Assembly: GCF_015704895.1 (NCBI RefSeq)
Contig: NZ_JADQWB010000002.1
Coordinates: 519,578-583,577 of the forward strand
DNA from: Agrobacterium leguminum
Lineage (GTDB): Bacteria > Pseudomonadota > Alphaproteobacteria > Rhizobiales > Rhizobiaceae
Direction of reading: 5' to 3'
DNA: 64,000 bases
The notes beneath the pieces are model-generated. The model did not search any database, was not told where the DNA came from, and saw only the letters and a program-made list of their open reading frames with translations. The translations under genes were made by a program, and so were the position numbers. Each line of letters begins with the position of its first letter. Positions within the stretch are counted from its first letter, which is position 1. Below are positions 57,911 through 64,000 of this stretch, one piece after another.

Positions 57911-58992
57911 CAGCCTGCTACCTTTCTGATCCACTGGTCGATTGCGACAGCCATGATGATGAGGACGCCGATCAACAGATAGGTCCATTGCGGGTCTGTT
58001 CCGATAAGCCTGAGGCCGAGCGAAAAGACACCGACGATCAGGGCGCCGAAGATCATGCCCATGATGGAGCCGCGTCCACCGAACAGCGACAGGCCGCCGA
58101 TAACCACTGCGGTAATGGATTCGATATTGGCGAATTGACCGGCGGTCGGCGAAACCGAACCGATGCGGCCGATCAAGGCCCAGCCGGCGAAGGCGCAGAT
58201 GAGGCCGGACAGCGTATAAACGGTCGTCAGCATGCGCTTGACGTTGACACCGGCAAGTTCGGCGGCATCCGGATCGTCACCGACAGCATAGAGGTGGCGG
58301 CCCCAGGCGGTGCGGTTCAGCACATACCAGAGCAGGGCGACGAGCAGGACCATGGCGATGACGCCATAGGTGAAGACCGCGCTGCCGACACGGATATTGG
58401 CGCCGAAGAATTGCAGGATAGGCGCCTGCTGGGCGATATCCTGGGCGCGGATCGTCTCGTTTGCGGAATAGAGGAAGTTGGTCGCCAGTACGATCTGCCA
58501 CATGCCGAGCGTGACGATGAAGGGCGGCAGGCGCATGCGCGAGACCAAAATACCGTTGATGAAGCCGCAAAATGCGCCGACGGCAAGGCCACAGAGAATG
58601 GAGAGTTCCGCCGGCAAGCCGTAACGGAAGGTGAACTGTCCCATGATGACGGAGGACAGGACCATGATCGCGCCAACCGACAGATCGATGCCCGCCGTCA
58701 GGATGACCAGCGACTGCGCCGCGCCGACAATACCGACGATGGCGACCTGCTGCAAAATAAGGGTCAGCGTGAAGGCCGAGAAAAACTTGCCGCCGAGAAG
58801 CAGGCCGAAAACAATCAGCGACAGCACCAGAACGATAAGCGGAACGGCCGCCGGGCTGGAGTGGAGAAAGTGCTGCAGTTTTTCCAGCACACTCTTGTCA
58901 TGCGTATCGAAAGCGGCGACCTGCGTCGAACTTCCCGAAAGCACTTTTTCAAATTCATTATGCGGCTGAGCCCGCACCGGCTGATCGCTCAT
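57910..58992 (-). CDS. frcC: Fructose ABC transporter permease FrcC
   Basis: A 360-aa permease of the CUT2 (ribose-type) ABC family, with about 9-10 membrane segments. It has the conserved ILTAGIDLSVGAIMVLSSV segment and the AGVNVKRMLTTVYTLSG coupling region near the C-terminus. The N-terminal ~45 residues are soluble. It is separated from frcB by 224 bases with a stable hairpin (59176-59197). Confidence 0.92.
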   Translation of the reverse strand: MSDQPVRAQPHNEFEKVLSGSSTQVAAFDTHDKSVLEKLQHFLHSSPAAVPLIVLVLSLIVFGLLLGGKFFSAFTLTLILQQVAIVGIVGAAQSLVILTAGIDLSVGAIMVLSSVIMGQFTFRYGLPAELSILCGLAVGAFCGFINGILVSRMRLPPFIVTLGMWQIVLATNFLYSANETIRAQDIAQQAPILQFFGANIRVGSAVFTYGVIAMVLLVALLWYVLNRTAWGRHLYAVGDDPDAAELAGVNVKRMLTTVYTLSGLICAFAGWALIGRIGSVSPTAGQFANIESITAVVIGGLSLFGGRGSIMGMIFGALIVGVFSLGLRLIGTDPQWTYLLIGVLIIMAVAIDQWIRKVAG

Positions 58993-59175
58993 GGATTTTC
59001 CTCCCGATCGCTCTATCGCACCAGCCCTGACACCGGGGTCTATCTCAAAAGAGAATGATGCGTAGATTTCAAAGTGTTGTGAAGCGGCCTATATCATCCC
59101 CGCAGGACGCGTGACGCGCTCGTTTGTTCCTTTGTCCGATCCCCCGGATCGTGCCTCAATCATTCTCGTCCAAGG

Positions 59176-59197
59176 GCGGGGGCACGAATGCCCCCGC
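59176..59197 (-). terminator. Stable hairpin between frcB and frcC
   Basis: A 9-bp stem GCGGGGGCA/TGCCCCCGC with CGAA loop lies 20 bases past the frcB stop. There is no U-run, so it is more likely a 3' stabiliser that keeps binding-protein mRNA abundant than a full terminator. Confidence 0.6.
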
Positions 59198-59216
59198 GGG
59201 TTTCAACGGTGAGGCA

Positions 59217-60239
59217 TCAGCCCCAGCACTTGTTGAGACCTTCCTTCGTATCGATGGAGTCGAGGCCCTTGACCGGCTTGTCGGTTACCAGCGTCACGCC
59301 GGTATCGACGAAGTTCTTGCCTTCGGTCGGCTTCGGCTTTTCACCCGTGTCGGCGAACTTCTTGACGGCTTCGACGCCGAGAGCCGCCATCAGCAACGGA
59401 TATTGCTGCGAGGTCGCGCCGATCACGCCTTCCGCCACGTTCTTGACGCCGGGGCAACCGCCATCGACGGAAACGATCAGAACATCCTTTTCACGGCCGA
59501 CCGCCTTCAGCGCCTCATAAGCGCCGGCTGCCGCAGGCTCGTTGATGGTGTGGACGACATTGATGGTCGGATCCTTCTGCAGCAGATTTTCCATCGCCGC
59601 GCGGCCGCCTTCTTCGTTACCATTGGTAACATCATGGCCAACGATGCGCGGATCGTTTTCATCGCCGATCTTGTTGATGTCCTTCACGTCGATGCCAAAG
59701 CCCTTCATGAAGCCCTGGTTACGCAGCACATCCACCGTCGGCTGGGAGGGGGTGAGGTTGAGGAAAGCGATTTTCGCATCCTTGGCCTTGTCGCCGAGGC
59801 TGCCGGCAGCCCATTTGCCGATCAGCTCACCAGCCAGAAGATTGTCGGTGGCGAAGGTGGAATCAGCGGCGTCGACGGGTTCGAGCGGCGTATCGAGGGC
59901 GATGACCAGAAGACCGGCATCACGCGCCTTCTGCACGGCCGGAACGATGCCCTTGGTGTCCGATGCGGTGATCAGAATACCCTTGGCGCCATCGGCAATG
60001 CAGGTCTCGATGGCGGCTACCTGGCTTTCGGAATCGCCGTCGATCTTGCCGGCATAGGATTTCAGCGTCACGCCAAGTTCTTTAGCCTTGGCGGTCGCGC
60101 CTTCTTTCATCTTGACGAAAAAGGGATTGGTATCGGTTTTGGTGATGAGGCAAACCGAAGTATCGGCCGCAGACGCAACGGAAGCGAAAGAAACGCCAAG
60201 CGCAAGCGCGCCCAGAAGAGCGGAAACAGTGGTCTTCAT
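59217..60239 (-). CDS. frcB: Fructose ABC transporter substrate-binding protein FrcB
   Basis: A 340-aa periplasmic binding protein of the ribose/LacI-like class. The signal peptide covers the first ~24 residues (to SVASA). The mature protein has two lobes with the sugar-binding pattern: [28 protein letters not shown] and IALDTPLEP in lobe one, and [15 protein letters not shown] and [15 protein letters not shown] in lobe two. It is the first gene of frcBCAK and faces frcR across a 264-base control region. Confidence 0.93.
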   Translation of the reverse strand: MKTTVSALLGALALGVSFASVASAADTSVCLITKTDTNPFFVKMKEGATAKAKELGVTLKSYAGKIDGDSESQVAAIETCIADGAKGILITASDTKGIVPAVQKARDAGLLVIALDTPLEPVDAADSTFATDNLLAGELIGKWAAGSLGDKAKDAKIAFLNLTPSQPTVDVLRNQGFMKGFGIDVKDINKIGDENDPRIVGHDVTNGNEEGGRAAMENLLQKDPTINVVHTINEPAAAGAYEALKAVGREKDVLIVSVDGGCPGVKNVAEGVIGATSQQYPLLMAALGVEAVKKFADTGEKPKPTEGKNFVDTGVTLVTDKPVKGLDSIDTKEGLNKCWG

Positions 60240-60366
60240 GAGATCCTCCCAATGGATATTTGAGCACCGTGACGGTTACCCGACGATCCCGTCTCCTCCG
60301 AGATCGACGACCGTTGGCTCAGATGGAACCACCAAAGGAAACGCCTGTCAATAAATAAATCCGATT

Positions 60367-60379
60367 GAATTATTAATTC
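60367..60379. promoter_or_regulatory. Palindrome in the frcB-frcR control region
   Basis: GAATTA-T-TAATTC, a perfect 13-bp palindrome in an AT-rich stretch between the divergent frcB and frcR starts. A possible FrcR operator by position. Confidence 0.45.
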
Positions 60380-60503
60380 CCTATGGCATTCTAATATGCG
60401 GCAGGGAGGAATATCGCCACGTCGTTTAACGTTGCGATAGCAAGATTGCCATAAAGCCTGCTGTATCGGTCGCGGCGGATAGGGCGGGCGGGAGGATGAC
60501 ACT

Positions 60504-61736
60504 ATGAGACAATCTGTCGAGACGGCGCCGCCGGCGCCGCCCACCACCATGGATATAAGCGGCGGCGCCAACCAGATCGGAGTGCGCGCTTATAATGAGC
60601 GGCTCGTGCTGTCTCTCGTTCGCCGTCACGGCGGACTGTCAAAAGCCGAGATATCAAGACTTTGCGGCCTTTCAGCGCAGACCGTCTCGGTCATCATGCG
60701 CTCGCTTGAAAAGGACGGGCTTCTCATTCGCGGTGAAAGGCTGCGCGGCAAAGTCGGCCAGCCATCGACGCCGATGCGGCTTAATCCCGACGCCGTCTTT
60801 TCTTTTGGTGTGAAGATCGGCCGACGCAGCGTCGATCTCGTGCTGATGGATTTTGTCGGCCGGATCAGGCTCAAGCTGCGCAGAACCTATCCCTACCCTC
60901 TTCCGGAATGGATACTACCCTTCGTAATCGACGGCATAACGGAACTCGAATCGAAACTTTCCCCTGCGGAGCGGGAGAAAATTGCCGGCGTCGGCATTGC
61001 CGCTCCATTTGAATTGTGGAACTGGGCCCAGGAAGTGGGCGCTCCACAGATTGAAATGGAGAGATGGCGGGGCGTCGATATCCGGTCGGAAATTGCTGAA
61101 AACGTCAGCTATCCGGTTTTTCTGCAGAACGACGCGACCAGCGCCTGCGGCGCCGAACTGGTTTTTGGCGCAGGCCAGCACTATCCGGATTTTCTTTACG
61201 TTTTCATCGGCTCCTTCATAGGCGGCGGCGTCGTTTTGAATTCGGCGCTATTTTCCGGAAAGACGGGAACGGCCGGCGCCATCGGCCCCCTGCCGGTGCA
61301 GGGGCAGGATGGCAATACCGTCCAGCTTCTGAAAATCGCGTCGATCTTCGTTCTGGAAAACATGCTGCGTGAAAAGGGTATCGATCCGCGCCCCCTGTGG
61401 TTTTCTCCGGACGAGTGGATCGATTTCGGCGAGCCGCTGGAAAGCTGGATCAGGAAAACCGCCGCGGCGCTGGCGCAGGCCGTCATTGCCGCCGCCTCCA
61501 TCATCGATTTTTCGAGCGTCATCATCGATGGCGGTTTTCCCGACTGGGTCAGAACCAGAATCGTCGCCGCCACCCGCCTTGCCCTTAAACACCACGATCT
61601 GCAGGGTGTCACGGTGCCTGACATCATCGAAGGTGCGGTCGGTAGCCAGGCGCGGGCAATCGGCGGCGCGAGCCTGCCCCTGTTTTCGCGCTATCTCATC
61701 GATCAGAACGTTCTGTTCAAGGACACGACCGGCTGA
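60504..61736 (+). CDS. frcR: ROK family transcriptional regulator FrcR
   Basis: A 410-aa ROK (repressor/ORF/kinase) protein: an N-terminal winged helix-turn-helix (LSKAEISRLCGLSAQTVSVIM, about 52-72) and a C-terminal sugar-kinase-like fold. The sugar-binding Asn-Asp pair is in FLQNDATSACGAELV and the GGGVVLNSALFSGKTGTAGAIG loop follows. The zinc motif of Mlc/NagC-type ROK proteins (CxCGxxGC) is missing. It is divergent from frcBCAK and likely its repressor or regulator, as in Sinorhizobium. Confidence 0.9.
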   Translation: MRQSVETAPPAPPTTMDISGGANQIGVRAYNERLVLSLVRRHGGLSKAEISRLCGLSAQTVSVIMRSLEKDGLLIRGERLRGKVGQPSTPMRLNPDAVFSFGVKIGRRSVDLVLMDFVGRIRLKLRRTYPYPLPEWILPFVIDGITELESKLSPAEREKIAGVGIAAPFELWNWAQEVGAPQIEMERWRGVDIRSEIAENVSYPVFLQNDATSACGAELVFGAGQHYPDFLYVFIGSFIGGGVVLNSALFSGKTGTAGAIGPLPVQGQDGNTVQLLKIASIFVLENMLREKGIDPRPLWFSPDEWIDFGEPLESWIRKTAAALAQAVIAAASIIDFSSVIIDGGFPDWVRTRIVAATRLALKHHDLQGVTVPDIIEGAVGSQARAIGGASLPLFSRYLIDQNVLFKDTTG

Positions 61737-61792
61737 GCCTTCGCAACGCTCTGCGGTTTTATTACTCGGCTATTAATTTGGATATCTGCCGG

Positions 61793-63601
61793 TCATTCGC
61801 CAGCTGCGTGCTGCATGATCGCCGCCAGAAAGGCAGGTCCGTATCGCTCGAGCTTGGTATCTCCGACGCCGGGAATCCCAGCCATTTCCTTCGCCGAGGC
61901 CGGTTTTGCCGTCGCAAGTTCTATGAGGGTCTTGTCGTGGAAAATCACGTAGGGTGGAACGTTCTGTGCCCGGGCAATTTCCATGCGCTTCGCACGCAGT
62001 GCCTCGAAAAGACTGCGATCGGATTCCGGCAAGACCGTCGATACCGTGTTGCGGGGCGTCTGTTGCCGTGCGGAGCGGGGAGCGGATGGTATCCTCAGCA
62101 TCAATGCCGGTTTTTCGCGCAGGAACCGCCGTCCATCCTCGGAGATGGACAGGCCGCCATGTCCCGACAGATCCACTTCAATCATGCGTAACGCAACCAG
62201 CTGACGCAGGATGGCGCGCCATGTGCGGTTGTCGTGCTCCTTGCCTATCCCGTAGGTGGTGATGCGGTCATGTCCGAAGCGGGAAATCCGCTCGTCCTCG
62301 ACACCCAGCAATACGCGGATGACATAGGCCTGGCCGAAACGTTCACCCGTGCGATAAATACAGGACAGAAGTTTCTGCGCGGCAATGGCCCCGTCAAACA
62401 GGTCCGGCGGCTCGGCGCAGGTATCACAATTGCCGCAGGGCTCACACCGGTCGCCGAAATAGGAGAGCAGAACCTGCCGGCGGCAACTGGCCGTTTCTGC
62501 GAGGCCGAGCAGCGCATCGAGCTTCTGGCGCTCCATATATTTGCGTTGGTCTACGGCATCAGATTCTTCGATGAAACGATTGCGCAGGGCAATATCTTCA
62601 TAGCCATAGAGCATGAGCACGTCCGACGGCAGACCATCACGACCGGCTCGGCCTGTTTCCTGATAATAGGCCTCGATGCTGCCGGGCAGGTCGATATGAA
62701 CCACGAAACGCACATCCGGCTTGTCTATGCCCATGCCGAAAGCGACGGTCGCGACAATGATGACAGCCTCACCGTGCTGGAAACGGGTCTGGTTCTCCTC
62801 ACGGGCGGCCTTGTCCATGCCAGCGTGATAGGGTAGCGCATCGCGACCCTCCTCCCGCAGCCATGCGGCCGTTTCGTCCACCTTGCGTTTGGAAAGGCAA
62901 TAGACGATACCGCTCTCACCGTCGCGATCCTTCAAAAAGCGTTTCAGCTGCGCGCGCGGATTATCCTTTTCCATGATCGCATAGCGGATATTAGGACGGT
63001 CGAACCCGGCAATGAAGGCATCGTGCTCTTCAATCCCCAGGTGACCGAGAATTTCGGCGCGCGTGGGCTCGTCGGCCGTCGCCGTCAACGCCATGCGCGG
63101 CGTATCGGGAAAACGCTCGATCAGCGTGTCTAACTGGCGGTAGGGCGGCCGGAAATCATGCCCCCATTGCGACAGGCAATGGGCCTCGTCGACCGCGATC
63201 AGCGACAGGTCGATGGATTGCAAGGCATCGAGGACATCCGGCTTGAGCAGGGTTTCCGGCGCGGCATAAAGAATATCGACCTTGCCGGCCCGCATGTCCC
63301 GCCAAAGCGCGCGGCGCTCTTCCGGGGAAAGATCGGAATTGAGAGCTTCGGCCCGCACACCGGCCTGACGCAGGGCAGCGACCTGATCGACCATCAGCGC
63401 GATGAGCGGCGAGACGATCAACCCCATGCCATCACGAGCAAGCGCCGGGATCTGGTAACAAAGCGACTTTCCACCGCCCGTCGGCATCAAAACGAAGGCG
63501 TTGTTTCCCGCCATTACATGTCGAATGATGTCGGCCTGCCGCCCGCGGAATGCATCGTAGCCATAGACGGTCTTGAGGATATGCAAGGGATCAGCGGTCA
63601 C
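61793..63601 (-). CDS. recQ: ATP-dependent DNA helicase RecQ
   Basis: RecQ (602 aa) unwinds DNA in the RecF-type recombination pathway. The helicase core has Walker A LMPTGGGKSLCYQ, motif II VDEAHCLSQWGHDFRP (DEAH) and motif VI YYQETGRAGRDG. The zinc-binding RQC region has the four-cysteine cluster in CRRQVLLSYFGDRCEPCGNC. The C-terminal HRDC domain begins near PPYVIFHDKTLIELA. It ends 56 bases beyond frcR (convergent). Confidence 0.95.
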   Translation of the reverse strand: MTADPLHILKTVYGYDAFRGRQADIIRHVMAGNNAFVLMPTGGGKSLCYQIPALARDGMGLIVSPLIALMVDQVAALRQAGVRAEALNSDLSPEERRALWRDMRAGKVDILYAAPETLLKPDVLDALQSIDLSLIAVDEAHCLSQWGHDFRPPYRQLDTLIERFPDTPRMALTATADEPTRAEILGHLGIEEHDAFIAGFDRPNIRYAIMEKDNPRAQLKRFLKDRDGESGIVYCLSKRKVDETAAWLREEGRDALPYHAGMDKAAREENQTRFQHGEAVIIVATVAFGMGIDKPDVRFVVHIDLPGSIEAYYQETGRAGRDGLPSDVLMLYGYEDIALRNRFIEESDAVDQRKYMERQKLDALLGLAETASCRRQVLLSYFGDRCEPCGNCDTCAEPPDLFDGAIAAQKLLSCIYRTGERFGQAYVIRVLLGVEDERISRFGHDRITTYGIGKEHDNRTWRAILRQLVALRMIEVDLSGHGGLSISEDGRRFLREKPALMLRIPSAPRSARQQTPRNTVSTVLPESDRSLFEALRAKRMEIARAQNVPPYVIFHDKTLIELATAKPASAKEMAGIPGVGDTKLERYGPAFLAAIMQHAAGE

Positions 63602-63729
63602 GGCGGTTTTTATCCGAAGTGGAATGATTGTGCATCATCACGGTTTTGGGATCGATGGCAATGCCGAAGATGGAGTTGGCCGTGGCAGCAGGTAGCGTGA
63701 TTGATTTTTTGAGAAACCACCGCGAATGC

Positions 63730-63760
63730 AAAAAGGGCTCCGAGTTTCCTCGGAGCCCTT
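63730..63760 (-). terminator. Terminator of the rRNA operon
   Basis: A 12-bp stem AAGGGCTCCGAG/CTCGGAGCCCTT, with a TTTTTGC tail on the minus strand, lies 19 bases past tRNA-fMet. It closes the operon. Confidence 0.9.
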
Positions 63761-63778
63761 TGACAGTCTTGAAGATTC

Positions 63779-63855
<77 letters not shown>

Positions 63856-63877
63856 TTGATGGTTTTATTATAACATA

Positions 63878-63897
63878 AAGGCCGCATTTGCGGCCTT
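63878..63897 (-). other. Hairpin between 5S rRNA and tRNA-fMet
   Basis: A 9-bp stem AAGGCCGCA/TGCGGCCTT, probably an RNase processing site in the rRNA transcript. A TATAAT sequence occurs just after it (minus strand, 63867-63872) but without a -35 element. Confidence 0.5.
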
Positions 63898-63954
63898 TTG
63901 ATTTGGGCTTTGTGGCCCTTTTGTGAGTGAGAAGATTTTGTGTTGCGTTTTGCA

Positions 63955-64000
63955 GACCTGGCAGCGACCTACTCTCCCGCGTCTTGAGACGAAGTACCAT
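63955..64000 (-). rRNA. rrf: 5S ribosomal RNA, 3' end (partial)
   Basis: The last 46 bases read, on the minus strand, as the 3' part of 5S rRNA: GGTACTTCGTCTCAAGACGC, then GGGAGAGTAGGTCGCTGCCA and GGTC. The rest of the operon lies beyond the window edge. Confidence 0.95.

Noticed and set aside
63867..63872. A separate promoter (TATAAT) for tRNA-fMet
   Set aside because: The -10 is perfect but the base run 17 bases upstream (GGCCGC) is not a -35 and lies in a hairpin; the tRNA is better explained as part of the rRNA transcript.

Overview
The window looks like a chromosomal segment from a member of the Rhizobiaceae, most probably the Agrobacterium tumefaciens/fabrum group. I infer this from GC-rich coding sequence with alphaproteobacterial gene orders (dnaK-dnaJ, rimP-nusA-ylxR-infB-rbfA-truB-rpsO-pnp, ffs-dnaX-ybaB-recR), a frcBCAK fructose operon with divergent frcR as described in Sinorhizobium, a B12-riboswitch-controlled nrdHIEF operon, and an rRNA operon that ends 5S-tRNA-fMet. 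No strain-level identification is possible from the sequence alone. I see no prophage, insertion sequence, CRISPR array or plasmid function; this is mostly core genome with a few small accessory insertions.

Layout. 1-2.5 kb: the end of dnaK, dnaJ, a DUF924 gene and slyX. 2.5-9.0 kb (minus strand): a tripartite tricarboxylate transporter tctCBA and, just upstream, a DctB/DctD-like two-component system; two 20-bp palindromes sit between regulator and transporter, and the regulator has a changed sigma-54 contact loop (GAFPGA). 9.1-13.3 kb: rpmF, a 2H-phosphoesterase-like gene and polA. 13.3-16.7 kb: a three-hairpin sRNA candidate, a MarR regulator, an M20 peptidase, a cold-shock gene, and a second sRNA candidate with three CUCCUCCC loops. 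16.8-21.4 kb: YbaK deacylase, a bifunctional penicillin-binding protein, an orphan sugar-phosphate transferase and a membrane-anchored cytochrome c. 21.5-29.7 kb: kdsB-pheA, nudC-HIT, SRP RNA, dnaX-ybaB, MOSC, recR and a lytic transglycosylase. 29.7-31.5 kb: a palindromic mosaic repeat and an MFS exporter.

31.7-42.4 kb is the translation/transcription operon from rimP to pnp. It has a terminator-like hairpin in the leader and an unusual AT-richer membrane-protein gene placed exactly between infB and rbfA. 42.4-50.8 kb holds an RsmC-like methyltransferase, an AEC transporter, a 25-codon small ORF, adenosine kinase, an SH3-domain protein, a D-2-hydroxyacid dehydrogenase, an exported protein of unknown function, a GNAT acetyltransferase, a MoeB-like enzyme without its zinc cysteines, and recF. 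50.9-56.5 kb has a lipoprotein hydrolase and the class Ib ribonucleotide reductase operon nrdHIEF with its cobalamin riboswitch. 56.5-61.7 kb is the frc fructose-uptake operon with its ROK regulator. 61.8-64 kb: recQ, then the tail of an rRNA operon (tRNA-fMet and the 3' part of 5S rRNA) on the minus strand.

The least explained signals are: the triple anti-Shine-Dalgarno sRNA (16.6-16.7 kb), the altered activator plus twin palindromes (5.8-6.5 kb), the infB-rbfA insertion (37.6 kb), and the small ORF at 44.7 kb whose conserved core recurs at 15.85 kb.
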